Shown: positions 47,322-57,263, counted from the first letter of the stretch. The stretch: DNA of 64,000 bases from GCA-2746605 sp963704835 (GCA_963704835.1 CAVPHW010000020.1:496001-560000), one strand, 5' to 3'. Notes: generated by a model from the sequence alone, not told the origin. Translations and numbers: made by a program.

Positions 47322-48565
47322 TACCCTTCAAACTTTTTGAATAACAAAGATGCATTATGACCCCCAAACCCAAAAGTATTACTTAATGCATATTTTATCT
47401 GTTTTTTCACAGCAACTTTAGGAGTATAATTCAAATCACATTCTGGGCTCGGTTCATCTAAATTTATTGTTGGAGGAATTACGCCTTCATTAATCGCCAT
47501 GATAGCAGCTATGCTTTCTATTGCACCTGCAGCTCCAAGTAAATGTCCAGTCATTGATTTAGTAGAACTAACAGCTAATTTATAGGCATGCTCTCCAAAT
47601 AAATTTTTTATTGCTAGAGTTTCATTTTTATCATTAAGCTCAGTTGAAGTTCCATGGGCATTAATATAATCTAACTCGGTTTTGTCAATACCAGCATCTC
47701 TTAAAGCTTCTCTCATTGATCTGAATGCACCTTCCCCTTCAGGTGGTGGTGCAGTAATATGGAAAGCATCTCCTGTTAAGCCAACTCCAACAATTTCTGC
47801 ATAAATTTTTGCTCCACGTTTTTTAGCATGTTCATATTCTTCAAAGATTAAGGTTCCCGAACCTTCGCCCATAACGAAACCATTCCTATCTTTATCAAAT
47901 GGTCGTGAAGCAACTTGATATTTATCATTCCACGTTGAAATCGCTCTTGCTGAATTGAAACCACCAATAGCCATGGGAGTAATTGAAGCTTCAGAGCCAC
48001 CAGAAACAATTAAATCAGCTGATCCTCTTTGTATTAAAATAAATGCATCTGCAATGGCATGAGATGACGTTGCACATGCAGAAGTTGTTGCATAGTTTGG
48101 ACCTTTCAATCCGTACTTAATTGAAATGTGTCCGGCAGCAATATCAGAAATCATCATAGGTATAAAAAATGGACTGATTCTTTTGGGTCCACCTTCAAGA
48201 TAATTCGTGTGTTGTGTTTCCCAAGTGTCCATTCCACCAATACCACTTCCGTAAATTACCCCGAACCTTTCCAAATCAATTTCATCTAATTTTATTCCAG
48301 AATCTTTAAGAGCCATTTCTGCTGTAGCAAGAGCATAATGAGTAAATGGATCCATCCTTTTAAGAGCTTTAATATCAATGTAATTACTTGCATCAAAATT
48401 CTTTAATTCACATGCAAATTTTGTGGCATGATCTGAAGTATCAAATTTTGTAATTAATCCGGCACCACTCTTACCAGAAATCAAACCTGACCAAAACTCT
48501 TCAAGTGTATTCCCAATTGGAGTGAGTGCACCCATGCCTGTAATAACAACTCTTCTTTTTTCCAT
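47321..48565 (-). CDS. fabF: 3-oxoacyl-ACP synthase II
   Basis: FabF extends acyl-ACP chains by condensation with malonyl-ACP. The 414-residue protein has the active-site cysteine in TSACATSSHA (about residue 163) and the two histidines in NAHGTSTELND and MTGHLLGAAGA. It ends NTFGFGGHNASLLF, as expected. It lies downstream of acpP, separated by 130 bp that contain a hairpin. Confidence 0.96.
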   Translation of the reverse strand: MEKRRVVITGMGALTPIGNTLEEFWSGLISGKSGAGLITKFDTSDHATKFACELKNFDASNYIDIKALKRMDPFTHYALATAEMALKDSGIKLDEIDLERFGVIYGSGIGGMDTWETQHTNYLEGGPKRISPFFIPMMISDIAAGHISIKYGLKGPNYATTSACATSSHAIADAFILIQRGSADLIVSGGSEASITPMAIGGFNSARAISTWNDKYQVASRPFDKDRNGFVMGEGSGTLIFEEYEHAKKRGAKIYAEIVGVGLTGDAFHITAPPPEGEGAFRSMREALRDAGIDKTELDYINAHGTSTELNDKNETLAIKNLFGEHAYKLAVSSTKSMTGHLLGAAGAIESIAAIMAINEGVIPPTINLDEPSPECDLNYTPKVAVKKQIKYALSNTFGFGGHNASLLFKKFEG

Positions 48566-48610
48566 TATTTACCCTAATTCTTCTGAATTTTGAAAAATCT
48601 TAATAATTTT

Positions 48611-48653
48611 ATTCCGCAGCAAGTCATTTTGTAGAAATGAACAAGTGCGGAAT
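48611..48653 (-). promoter_or_regulatory. Imperfect hairpin between acpP and fabF
   Basis: ATTCCGCA and TGCGGAAT pair over 8 bp, and TCATTT with AAATGA closes a second 6-bp stem above an internal loop. It has no T run on the gene strand, so it is more likely an mRNA processing or stability element, or a partial attenuator, than a full terminator. It may help keep acpP mRNA in excess over fabF. Confidence 0.45.
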
Positions 48654-48695
48654 ATATTTAATTTTAACTATATTAGTTAAACAAGTCGGTGTTTA

Positions 48696-48932
48696 CTATC
48701 CGCCTATTTTTTCAACTAAATATGCGATAGCTGATCCAACTGTAGTAATTTTTTCAGCATCATCATCAGGAATTGAAATATCAAATTCTGATTCAAATCC
48801 CATTACTAATTCAACGATATCTAGAGAATCTGCACCTAAATCATTTGTAAAAGAAGCTGTCGGTGTAATTTGTGATTCTTCAACACCTAATTTATCCATT
48901 ATTATTTCTTTTACTTTTGCTTCAACATCCAT
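48696..48932 (-). CDS. acpP: Acyl carrier protein
   Basis: A 78-residue acidic helical protein with the phosphopantetheine-attachment serine in GADSLDIVELVM (Ser at about residue 36). It shuttles growing acyl chains between the fab enzymes encoded around it. AAGGAG precedes the ATG. The acidic composition and length are normal. Confidence 0.97.
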   Translation of the reverse strand: MDVEAKVKEIIMDKLGVEESQITPTASFTNDLGADSLDIVELVMGFESEFDISIPDDDAEKITTVGSAIAYLVEKIGG

Positions 48933-48967
48933 ATTGTACTCCTTTTTTTATGAAATCAAATAAAAAA

Positions 48968-49729
48968 TTACATTACCATCCCGCCATCGACGGAAATTAC
49001 TTGTCCGGTTATATAATCTGCATCTTCACTGCAGAGAAATCCAACAACTTTTGCAATATCTTCTGGGCTGCCTAATCTTCCCATAGGTATATTTTTCATT
49101 AATACCTCTCTTTGGGCATCATTTAATTTAGCTGTCATCTCAGTTTCAATAAAACCAGGAGCAACAGCGTTAACAGTAATATTTCTCGAAGCCAACTCTT
49201 TAGCCATAGACTTAGTAAAACCAATAACACCAGCTTTAGAAGCAGCATAATTTGATTGACCGGCATTTCCAATTAAACCAACAACAGAGGCGATATTTAC
49301 AATCCTACCATATCTTTGTTGAATCATTGGTTTAATAACAGCCTTTGTATAATTAAAAACACTTTTAAGATTGACATTAATAACAGTATCAAATTCATTT
49401 TCGTCCATTCTTAAAAGCAAATTATCTCTGGTAATACCGGCATTATTTATTAATATATCAACACCGCCTAAATGTTCTATAGCCTTGTTAATGGTTGCTT
49501 GAGCATCCTCAAAGGAAGAAGCATCTGCTTGAAAACCGATAATTTTGGTATCATGGTTACCGATCTCATTTTCTATTTCCTCTGCACATTCATTACAGCT
49601 ATTATAAATAAATGCAACATCAGAAAAAAGTACACCACAACAACTTTTTTTTGCTAATTCCTTAACTATTGCCTTGCCAATCCCTCTTGTTCCACCCGTA
49701 ACAATTGCTCTTTTATTATGAATACCCAT
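48968..49729 (-). CDS. fabG: 3-oxoacyl-ACP reductase
   Basis: A 253-residue short-chain dehydrogenase that reduces 3-oxoacyl-ACP with NADPH. Motifs: cofactor loop TGGTRGIGKAI (about residues 12-22), NNAG, catalytic Ser in NIASVVG, YAASKAG (Tyr/Lys), and the FabG-typical GFIETEMT. An unusual short insert with several cysteines (KKSCCGVLFSDVAF, NSCNECAEE) follows the first helix. It lies between fabD and acpP. Confidence 0.95.
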   Translation of the reverse strand: MGIHNKRAIVTGGTRGIGKAIVKELAKKSCCGVLFSDVAFIYNSCNECAEEIENEIGNHDTKIIGFQADASSFEDAQATINKAIEHLGGVDILINNAGITRDNLLLRMDENEFDTVINVNLKSVFNYTKAVIKPMIQQRYGRIVNIASVVGLIGNAGQSNYAASKAGVIGFTKSMAKELASRNITVNAVAPGFIETEMTAKLNDAQREVLMKNIPMGRLGSPEDIAKVVGFLCSEDADYITGQVISVDGGMVM

Positions 49730-49822
49730 CTACAATTAACCGTAAATTAAATGTTAAGAAAATCTATTTTAGGAATATAATACTAATTTACTAATTATTC
49801 CACTCACTGAAATCTTTGTAAA

Positions 49823-50737
49823 TCAAACAATTTTATTCAATTCTTCAAATTTTTCGATACCAAATACACTTACATCTTTGTTTATCCTTTTGACCAAACC
49901 TTGCAGAACCTTTCCTGGACCAATTTCAATAAATTCAGTAATTCCATCTTCTAACATATTGGCAATGGTTTCTTCCCATCTCACTGGCATAGTAAGTTGT
50001 CTAAAAAGATTCTCCTTAATCTCAGAACTATTATCAGTTGGTTTGGCAGTTACATTAGAATACACTGGTACAGTTGGAATCCCAAATTTTGTTGAATCTA
50101 AACTAGTTTTTAATTCAACAGAAGCAGATGCCATTAGTGGTGAATGAAAAGCACCGCTCACAACTAATTCTTTTACAATTTTAGCTCCTGCCACTTTAGC
50201 TAATTCCATTGCTTTTAGAACTCCTTGTATACAACCAGAAATTACTACCTGACCTGGAGAATTAAAGTTAGCGCATTGGACAATTCCTTCAGCAGACGCT
50301 TCTTCACACAAATTCTCAAGTTTCTCAATATCCAATCCAATAATTGCTGCCATTGTACCCGGCTGTTTTTCACCGGCAGACAACATTGCTTCACCCCTTG
50401 CCCTAACAAGTTTGAATGCATCAATTGATGTTAAAGTTTTATTTGCTACCAAAGCAGTATACTCCCCTAAAGAATGTCCTGCAACAGCATGAAAACTAAT
50501 GTTTTCAATTTCATTTAATAATAATACACCATGCAAGAAAATTGCTGGTTGAGTAATATTTGTTAATTTAAGTTCATCAACGGGTCCATCAAACATTACT
50601 TTTGAGATATTAAACTTAATAGCTTCTTCTGCTTCCTTAACAAACGATCTTGCTTTCTCTGAGCTGTTGTAAATATCTTTAGCCATTCCGACATATTGAG
50701 AACCTTGCCCAGGAAAAAGTAATGCAACTTTTTTCAC
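49823..50737 (-). CDS. fabD: Malonyl-CoA:ACP transacylase
   Basis: FabD loads malonyl groups onto ACP. Motifs: LLFPGQGSQYVGM near the start, the nucleophile GHSLGEYTAL (Ser at about residue 89), and VSGAFHSPLM (His). An open frame extends 12 codons further upstream inside fabH, but the GTG at 50737 directly begins the family's KKVALLFPGQG strand and overlaps the fabH stop by one base (TAGTG), so I chose it; length 304. Confidence 0.94.
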   Translation of the reverse strand: MKKVALLFPGQGSQYVGMAKDIYNSSEKARSFVKEAEEAIKFNISKVMFDGPVDELKLTNITQPAIFLHGVLLLNEIENISFHAVAGHSLGEYTALVANKTLTSIDAFKLVRARGEAMLSAGEKQPGTMAAIIGLDIEKLENLCEEASAEGIVQCANFNSPGQVVISGCIQGVLKAMELAKVAGAKIVKELVVSGAFHSPLMASASVELKTSLDSTKFGIPTVPVYSNVTAKPTDNSSEIKENLFRQLTMPVRWEETIANMLEDGITEFIEIGPGKVLQGLVKRINKDVSVFGIEKFEELNKIV

Positions 50738-51747
50738 TAATCTATTCCCCAAGTTAAATAAATTGAACCCCAAGTAAAGCCGGCACCAAATGCCGCCAAA
50801 ATTAAATTGTCACCTTTTTTCAATTTTCCATCTCGGTAATATTCAGTTAAACATAATGGGATTGTTGCAGCAGTTGTATTTCCATATTTATGAATATTTA
50901 CCATTGCTTTTTCTTTTGGGATTCCCATTCTATTAGCAGTAGCATCTATAATTCTTAAATTTGCTTGATGAGGAACTAAATAAGTAATATCATCAGCACT
51001 CAAATTATTTTTGGTCATAATTTTAGCTGAAATATCAGCCATTCCTTTAACAGCTTCTTTAAATACTGACTTTCCATCTTGAAATAACGTGTGCAATCCG
51101 GCATCAACTGTAGCATGAGTTGGTGGATTTAAACTTCCGCCACCTTTCATGTAAAGGTATTCTGCACCGCCACCATCACAATGAAGAAGTGAATCTTTAA
51201 TTCCATAATTTGTATCTGCCGTTGCTTCTAACAATACTGCTGAGGCACCATCTCCGAACAATAAACAAGTATTTCTATCAGTATAATCAATAATAGAGCT
51301 CATTTTGTCAGCTCCAATCACCAAGACCTTTTTACTTGTTCCGCCAGTAATAAATCCAGCACCGGTTTGTAAAGCAAATAAGAATCCAGAACAAGCCGCC
51401 GATAAATCGAATCCCCAAGCATTTTTAGCTCCAATTTTATCTTGAACCAAACAAGCAGTTGAAGGGAAAAACATATCTGGAGTTACCGTAGCCACAATAA
51501 TAACATCTATTTCTTCAGCAGACATATTTTTTGATTTCAAAAGATCCAAAGCTGCTTTGGCAGCCATATCACTTGTTGCGCCGTTTTCTTCTCTTCTTCT
51601 CTCTTTAATTCCTGTTCGGGACACAATCCATTCATCATTCGTATCAACTATTTTTTCAAAAAAATGATTGTCTAAAATTTTCTCCGGTAAATACATTCCC
51701 ACACCGGTAATCTGGGCATTTAATAACCTTTTATTAGAGGTGGCCAT
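50737..51747 (-). CDS. fabH: 3-oxoacyl-ACP synthase III
   Basis: FabH starts fatty-acid synthesis by condensing an acyl-CoA with malonyl-ACP. The 336-residue protein has the Cys nucleophile in DLSAACSGFLF (about residue 121), and the His/Asn pair in PHQANLRI and KYGNTTAATIP. It overlaps plsX by 14 bases upstream and fabD by one base downstream, the classical plsX-fabH-fabD order. Confidence 0.96.
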   Translation of the reverse strand: MATSNKRLLNAQITGVGMYLPEKILDNHFFEKIVDTNDEWIVSRTGIKERRREENGATSDMAAKAALDLLKSKNMSAEEIDVIIVATVTPDMFFPSTACLVQDKIGAKNAWGFDLSAACSGFLFALQTGAGFITGGTSKKVLVIGADKMSSIIDYTDRNTCLLFGDGASAVLLEATADTNYGIKDSLLHCDGGGAEYLYMKGGGSLNPPTHATVDAGLHTLFQDGKSVFKEAVKGMADISAKIMTKNNLSADDITYLVPHQANLRIIDATANRMGIPKEKAMVNIHKYGNTTAATIPLCLTEYYRDGKLKKGDNLILAAFGAGFTWGSIYLTWGID

Positions 51748-52759
51748 AATAATCTCTTCCTTCCCTCAATTTAATTAACAATTTCTTTTGATACATTTCA
51801 TTAGCCTTTAAGATCATATTTCTAATTGCCAAAGGCGAACTTGAACCGTGTCCAATAATGCTAATACCATCAACTCCCAAAAGCGGAACTCCACCATGCG
51901 ATTGATAATCCATATCACTCAAAGACTGTTTGAAAACTTTCTTTGTGATGAGAGCTTTTAGTTTGTTAAGTAAAGTTTTATCGGCATAGGTTCTAACTCT
52001 ACCTTTCAAAAAAGTAATAAAACTTTCTCCAAACTTTAAAATGATATTCCCAACAAAACCATCACAAACAACTATATCCACTTTACCATTTAGGATATCT
52101 CTTCCTTCAACATTTCCAATAAAATTGATTTTGGATTTTTTTAACATTTCATGAGACTCAATTGTAACACTATTGCCTTTTGTTTCTTCTTCCCCAACAC
52201 TCAATAAACCTACAGTTGGATTTTTAATTCCGTCAATCTCTTGAGCATAGATTGTACCCATTATTGCATATTCAAACAAATGAGCTGGTTTGCTATCGAC
52301 ACTAGCGCCAACATCATAAACGGAACAAACTTTTTTATTATTTGTTGGGAATTGAGCTCCGATAGTTGGCCTACCAAAACCTTTAATTCTCCCAATAATT
52401 AGAGTTGAAGCAGCCATCATTGCACCAGTATTTCCTGCACTTACAAAAGCATCGGCTTCTTTTGATTTAACTAATTCAGCTCCCTTTACAATTGAAGAAT
52501 CTTTTTTTAGTTTTAATGCATTTGTAGGAGAATCGTGCATATCAATAACTTGACTTGCATGAACAATATTATCCACATTAAAACTTAGATTGTTTTCTTT
52601 TATTGTTTTTTCAATTTCAGATTTTATTCCAACTAGCAATATCTCAATAGAAGAGTTTGTATTAATTGCTTCAATGGCACCAAGAATTGGATTGAGGGGA
52701 GCATAATCTCCCCCCATTGCATCAACAATTATTTTACACTTTCTATTATCAATCGACAT
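51734..52759 (-). CDS. plsX: Phosphate acyltransferase
   Basis: PlsX converts acyl-ACP to acyl-phosphate for phospholipid synthesis. The 341-residue protein shows VDAMGGDYAPLNPILGA at the N-terminus, SAGNTGAMMAAS, VVCDGFVGNIILK and GGVPLLGVDGISIIGHGSSS, all typical. It follows rpmF by 7 bases and overlaps fabH. Confidence 0.95.
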   Translation of the reverse strand: MSIDNRKCKIIVDAMGGDYAPLNPILGAIEAINTNSSIEILLVGIKSEIEKTIKENNLSFNVDNIVHASQVIDMHDSPTNALKLKKDSSIVKGAELVKSKEADAFVSAGNTGAMMAASTLIIGRIKGFGRPTIGAQFPTNNKKVCSVYDVGASVDSKPAHLFEYAIMGTIYAQEIDGIKNPTVGLLSVGEEETKGNSVTIESHEMLKKSKINFIGNVEGRDILNGKVDIVVCDGFVGNIILKFGESFITFLKGRVRTYADKTLLNKLKALITKKVFKQSLSDMDYQSHGGVPLLGVDGISIIGHGSSSPLAIRNMILKANEMYQKKLLIKLREGRDYYGHL

Positions 52760-52766
52760 TATTTAT

Positions 52767-52946
52767 TTATGCTTCTGGAACAAATATTGAGCGGCCGGCA
52801 TAATAACCGCAACTTGGGCATGCACGGTGGCTTAATTTAATTTCGCCACAGTTTGAGCAGTTGCTTAGAGTAGAAGCTGAAGCTTTGTAATGCGTTCTTC
52901 TTTTATCTCGTCTGCTTTTTGATATTTTTCGTTTAGGATGCGCCAT
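52767..52946 (-). CDS. rpmF: 50S ribosomal protein L32
   Basis: A 59-residue protein found by translating the gap between plsX and yceD. It starts MAHPKRKISKSRRDKRRTHY, the typical basic L32 N-terminus, and carries a zinc ribbon of four cysteines (NCSNC and CPSC, residues 30, 33, 43 and 46). It ends ..SIFVPEA. The order yceD-rpmF-plsX-fabH is widely conserved. Confidence 0.96.
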   Translation of the reverse strand: MAHPKRKISKSRRDKRRTHYKASASTLSNCSNCGEIKLSHRACPSCGYYAGRSIFVPEA

Positions 52947-52961
52947 TTTTTATTTAACCTC

Positions 52962-53465
52962 TTAATTTAATTTATCTTTCAATTTCAACAATGGTCCCCA
53001 AACAGGATCCATTTTATTGTCCGAACAATTACATTTCGAACTATTTAAGTTTATTCCACATGTTGTACACAAACCCTCGCATTCATCCTTGCAAAGGTTT
53101 TTCATTGGTAAAGTTAGTTTTGCATAATCGACTACTTCTTCAGTAATATCTATTTTATCATCGTTTGAAGATAAAACATGAACTTCCAAATCCTTATTAT
53201 CTGCTTCCTCATTAAATAAATAAACTGAAGAAAATTCTGATACCAATTCAGATTTATATTCAGTATTACATCTATCGCAGTTAAATTCAGCAATTATTGT
53301 TAATTTACAATTTAGAATTATTTGATGAGGAGCTTTATCCATCATGCAATTAATTTTCACTTTATCAATGAACGGCTCCCCAAGTTTAAGTTCATTTACT
53401 GAATTTTCAAAAAATAATTCATGAACTCCAACTGAGAAGTTGGTAATTTTAATAATCATACACAT
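52962..53465 (-). CDS. YceD/DUF177 family protein
   Basis: A 167-residue protein with the family's metal-binding-like cysteine pairs: CDRC (about residues 63-66) and a C-terminal CKDECEGLCTTCGINLN stretch. DUF177 proteins are linked to 23S rRNA accumulation and are almost always encoded before rpmF, as here (15 bp gap). A second ATG two codons in (53459) is an equally good start; no clear ribosome-binding site decides it. Confidence 0.87.
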   Translation of the reverse strand: MCMIIKITNFSVGVHELFFENSVNELKLGEPFIDKVKINCMMDKAPHQIILNCKLTIIAEFNCDRCNTEYKSELVSEFSSVYLFNEEADNKDLEVHVLSSNDDKIDITEEVVDYAKLTLPMKNLCKDECEGLCTTCGINLNSSKCNCSDNKMDPVWGPLLKLKDKLN

Positions 53466-53577
53466 TCAAAAAAATATAGTTTTAAAATATATAAAGTGTA
53501 TTTTTGATAAGCAAGATATGAAATTTTAATCGTTTACAAATTATTTGTGAGATTTTACTTCAATAATTTTTCTTCTT

Positions 53578-54474
53578 ATGCTTGAGATAAAAAATATTTC
53601 GAAATATTTCAATTCTAATTTAGTTTTGGATGATTTATCCTTTAGTGTGCAGAAGGGTAAAATATTTGGTTTAATTGGACCAAATGGTGCTGGTAAAACT
53701 ACTACTTTACGAATAATTTTAAATATCCTTTTGCCCTCTAATGGCAATATTGTTTTCGAAAACCAAAATCTTACCCAAAAATATTTTAATTTAACCGGAT
53801 ACTTACCTGAAGAACGCGGTTTATATCCTAAAAGCAAAGTAATAAATTCTCTTGTTTATTTGGGTCAATTAAAGGGACTTTCGAAAAATGAAGCAAAATC
53901 CTCAAGTCACTATTGGCTTGAAAGATTAAATTTACTTCCGCACCAAAATCATAATCTTGATGAACTCTCTAAAGGAAATCAACAAAAAGTTCAATTTATT
54001 TCAGCAATTCAAAATAAACCTCAAGTGCTTATATTAGATGAACCTTTTTCTGGGTTCGATCCAGTAAACCAATCTGTTTTTACTGAAATCTTGAGTGAAA
54101 TAAAAAATGATAGTTATATTATACTTTCCACTCATTTAATGGATTTAGCCGAGAGTTTGTGTGAAGAATTTGTCTTAATTAATAAAGGTAAAGAAGTTAT
54201 TAAAGGTGATTTAAATAAAATTTTAAATTCCTTCGATCAAAATATCTATAAAATTGTATTTTTAAAAAATATACGATTGGATGAACTAAAAAAAATATCC
54301 TCAATTAGTATTCTCGAATATTCCGAAAATTCTCTTCTTGTTAAAATTAAGAGTGATAATCCAGCCGAAATACTGAGAGATTTATCGAATAAGTATCCTA
54401 TAGTTGAATTCAAAAAAAATCTTCCGAGTTTACATCAATTGTTTATTTCCCAAGTTGCTGAGGAAAATAATTAA
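53578..54474 (+). CDS. ABC transporter ATP-binding protein (ABC-2 type)
   Basis: A 298-residue ATPase: Walker A GPNGAGKTTT (about residue 39), a Q-loop region, signature LSKGNQQKVQ (the variant common in NatA/export-type ATPases), Walker B VLILDEPFSGFDP, and H-loop STHLM. A C-terminal domain of about 80 residues follows. It drives the permease encoded one base downstream. The substrate is unknown; NatAB-type sodium or drug export is a guess. Confidence 0.92.
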   Translation: MLEIKNISKYFNSNLVLDDLSFSVQKGKIFGLIGPNGAGKTTTLRIILNILLPSNGNIVFENQNLTQKYFNLTGYLPEERGLYPKSKVINSLVYLGQLKGLSKNEAKSSSHYWLERLNLLPHQNHNLDELSKGNQQKVQFISAIQNKPQVLILDEPFSGFDPVNQSVFTEILSEIKNDSYIILSTHLMDLAESLCEEFVLINKGKEVIKGDLNKILNSFDQNIYKIVFLKNIRLDELKKISSISILEYSENSLLVKIKSDNPAEILRDLSNKYPIVEFKKNLPSLHQLFISQVAEENN

Positions 54475-55707
54475 ATGGTAAAATCATTCATCATAGCTAA
54501 ATGGGAATTTATTGAGCGGGTTAAAAGAAAGTCTTTCCTTTTGTCTCTAATAATTATGCCTTTGGTAATTCTGGGATTTACTTTAATTCCTCAATTTCTT
54601 ACACATAAGGGAGACGATTTCCCTCTTCCACTTGGAGTTGTTGATCTAACAAAAAAATATCATAATAATTTCATCGATGAAATTGTTAAGAATCAATTAC
54701 CAAATGGGCAGCCTGCGTTCTTTGTTTTTAATCTAGCTAGTTTTTCGAGAAACAAATCAGAAATGTTAGCTTATGGAGATAAGCAAGTTCTTAATAATAC
54801 TATCATTGGATATGTTATTATTGAAGAAAAAAATGGAATTGATCTGACATTTAGGACGAACGATCTTTTTAGTGTTGAAAAAATAAATCTGATTGAGAAT
54901 TCCTTTATTAAAGCATTGCTAAAAGTTGATTCTAAAATATTTGGTTATGAAGAAACTGATATTAATTTTATTTCCTCTAAAATACCAACTCTCAAAAAAT
55001 CTTATATAGAAGCCGATTCTGAGGAAGAATTATTTAAATCTTTTTTGAATTCCTACTTATTAATTATTCTACTGATTACAATGGTTTTATTCTCAGGAGG
55101 AATGTTTGTAAGAAGCTTAATTTTAGAAAAATCTAATAGAATTATTGAATTGATTTTGTCAAGCTGTACATCAAAGGAACTTTTATTGGGCAAAGTTTTG
55201 GGATTAAGTTTTTTTGGCATATTCCAATTTTCTATCTGGATTATTATCGGTTTACTTTTACACTCCACAAATACTTTAAATTTCAGACAAATAAATAACC
55301 TAGAATTTCAGTTATTATTCTTTGTACTTGGATATATTTTTTATTCTGCAATTTTTATCGGATTGGGATCAATTGTTACAGTTGATCATGAAGCACAGCA
55401 GCTAACAGGTTACTTGAGCATTTTTCTTATATTACCAATAATTCTGGCTGTCGAAATAATTAGAGCACCTAATTCCCTCTTTTCAATACTGCTCTCATAT
55501 TTTCCATTAACATCATCTCCAGTTATGCTTCTAAGATTAAATACAACAACTCCTGGAATTCAAGAAATATTATCTGTTATTTCAATAATTTTGTTCAGCC
55601 TCTACCTTGTAATTTTTGTGTCATCAAAATTATTTAGAATTGGAATTTTGAATACAGGTAAAAAGCCATCATTTTCAGAAATAATCAAATGGTTAAAGGT
55701 AAAGTAA
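54475..55707 (+). CDS. ABC-2 type transporter permease
   Basis: A 410-residue membrane protein with one N-terminal helix (SLIIMPLVILGFTLIP), a large external domain of about 150 residues, then five or more helices from about residue 195. The segment SNRIIELILSSCTSKELLLGKVLG is a typical coupling region of NatB-like permeases. It pairs with the ATPase encoded directly upstream; half-transporters probably dimerise. Confidence 0.9.
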   Translation: MVKSFIIAKWEFIERVKRKSFLLSLIIMPLVILGFTLIPQFLTHKGDDFPLPLGVVDLTKKYHNNFIDEIVKNQLPNGQPAFFVFNLASFSRNKSEMLAYGDKQVLNNTIIGYVIIEEKNGIDLTFRTNDLFSVEKINLIENSFIKALLKVDSKIFGYEETDINFISSKIPTLKKSYIEADSEEELFKSFLNSYLLIILLITMVLFSGGMFVRSLILEKSNRIIELILSSCTSKELLLGKVLGLSFFGIFQFSIWIIIGLLLHSTNTLNFRQINNLEFQLLFFVLGYIFYSAIFIGLGSIVTVDHEAQQLTGYLSIFLILPIILAVEIIRAPNSLFSILLSYFPLTSSPVMLLRLNTTTPGIQEILSVISIILFSLYLVIFVSSKLFRIGILNTGKKPSFSEIIKWLKVK

Positions 55708-55708
55708 A

Positions 55709-56662
55709 ATGCCTTTCTACTACTCACTTTTTGCTGCAATTATTCCAATGCTTCTATACCTGATAATTATTTGGAAACTAGACAAAAACGAAAGAGAACC
55801 TTTTAGATTTGTATTAAAACATTTTTTGTGGGGAGCAATTGGCGCCATTATCTTAGCAATTAGCATTTCCTTCTTTATTACATCCACAGTTGAAGTATTT
55901 ACAAATAATGAAAATGTTCTTTTAATAATTGGTGCGGTATTAATTGCTCCGGTTGTAGAGGAGATTACGAAAGGTATTTTTTTAGTTAAAAGTTTTAGAG
56001 CAAATTATTTTGATAATATAACGGATGGATTAGTTTATGGTGGTGCAATTGGTTTAGGTTTTGGTATGACTGAAAACTTAATTTACTTCATTTCTTACGA
56101 TGAAACATTTATCCAATGGGCAACTATAGTTTTTACAAGATCCCTTTTTTCCGCAGTAATGCACGGAATTGCATCATCAACACTTGGTGCATTTATTGCT
56201 AAAGCAAAATTTTCTTCACCAGAAAAGAGAATTGGGTATTCGTTGATTGGCCTTTTCCTTGCTATTAGTTTTCATCTTGTTTGGAATTTGACATTAACTT
56301 TTGAGTTTACATATTGGCTTGGTTTTATTTTTATGATCGTTCTTATCATTATTTACTTGAAAGTTTTTAAATCTTCTGTCCGTACCGAACAGAAATTAAT
56401 TAAAGATGAATTCAGCGAGGAAATCGGATTGCTATCTTTGCCCACCAATCAACCTATTGGTTTCTATGAAATTCTAAGTTCGAACAATTATTTTAACGAC
56501 AAAAAATCAAAAAGAAATTTTCGAAATTTTGGAACAAAGCTTGCTTTTCGTAAATTTCAAGCAAGAAATAGTTTTGGTAAACAACAAGAGAACTATAATG
56601 CAGATGTCGAAATTTATAGAAAAAAAATTCGAACTCTATTGGATAAAAAGATCATAACTTAG
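55709..56662 (+). CDS. PrsW-family intramembrane metalloprotease
   Basis: A 317-residue membrane protein with about seven or eight helices. The family motifs are WKLDKNEREP, the paired glutamates in APVVEEITKG (about residue 92), and two histidines, HGIASSTLG and SFHLVWN. PrsW cleaves an anti-sigma factor in Bacillus; here the substrate is unknown. The last 90 residues are a soluble basic tail. It follows the ABC permease by one base and may share its operon. Confidence 0.88.
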   Translation: MPFYYSLFAAIIPMLLYLIIIWKLDKNEREPFRFVLKHFLWGAIGAIILAISISFFITSTVEVFTNNENVLLIIGAVLIAPVVEEITKGIFLVKSFRANYFDNITDGLVYGGAIGLGFGMTENLIYFISYDETFIQWATIVFTRSLFSAVMHGIASSTLGAFIAKAKFSSPEKRIGYSLIGLFLAISFHLVWNLTLTFEFTYWLGFIFMIVLIIIYLKVFKSSVRTEQKLIKDEFSEEIGLLSLPTNQPIGFYEILSSNNYFNDKKSKRNFRNFGTKLAFRKFQARNSFGKQQENYNADVEIYRKKIRTLLDKKIIT

Positions 56663-56675
56663 AAAAAGGATAAAG

Positions 56676-57263
56676 TTGGGAGCAGTTGGAATATTTGGCG
56701 GAACATTTGATCCAATTCATTTTGGACATTTAATTACTGCGCAATCTTTATTAGAGAAACGTGAGTTAGAAAAAATAATTTTTGTCCCAAGCTATATTTC
56801 CCCTCATAAATTGAATTATCATTATTCAGAACCGGTTCATAGATATAAAATGGTAGAACTGGCAATTAAATCAAACTCTCAATTTGAAATTTCGGATTAC
56901 GAAATAAATCGAACTGAGGTTTCATATACATATAATACGCTACTAGAGTTATCCAAAAAATATGATGAACTTGAATTAATTATTGGTTTTGATAATTTAG
57001 TTACATTTGATTTGTGGCATAAACCAGATGAAATACTAAAATTAGCGACTTTAGTTGTTATGAAACGAACCTTTGATCAAGAGATAAAAGTACCGCACAA
57101 ATATTTTGGAGAAGCCAAATTTGTTGAAACACCAACAGTTGAAATATCTGCAACAGATTTAAGAAATAGGATAGCTGATAAGAAAAATCTGGATTATTAT
57201 TTGCCATTATCTGTTTGCGAATATATTCATAAAAATAATTTGTATACTCGTTTTGAATTATGA
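56676..57263 (+). CDS. nadD: Nicotinate-nucleotide adenylyltransferase
   Basis: NadD makes deamido-NAD from nicotinate mononucleotide and ATP. The 195-residue protein begins VGIFGGTFDPIHFGHL (nucleotidyltransferase HxGH motif) and has IIGFDNLVTFDLWHKPDEIL and VEISATDLRNRI (ISSTxxR-like). The start is TTG at 56676, with AAAGGA upstream. It overlaps meaB by 4 bases. Confidence 0.94.
   Translation: MGAVGIFGGTFDPIHFGHLITAQSLLEKRELEKIIFVPSYISPHKLNYHYSEPVHRYKMVELAIKSNSQFEISDYEINRTEVSYTYNTLLELSKKYDELELIIGFDNLVTFDLWHKPDEILKLATLVVMKRTFDQEIKVPHKYFGEAKFVETPTVEISATDLRNRIADKKNLDYYLPLSVCEYIHKNNLYTRFEL

Noticed and set aside
48637..48963. Plus-strand open frame across acpP
   Set aside because: Antisense to a certain acyl carrier protein; Ser/Ile-rich and without homology I can recognise.
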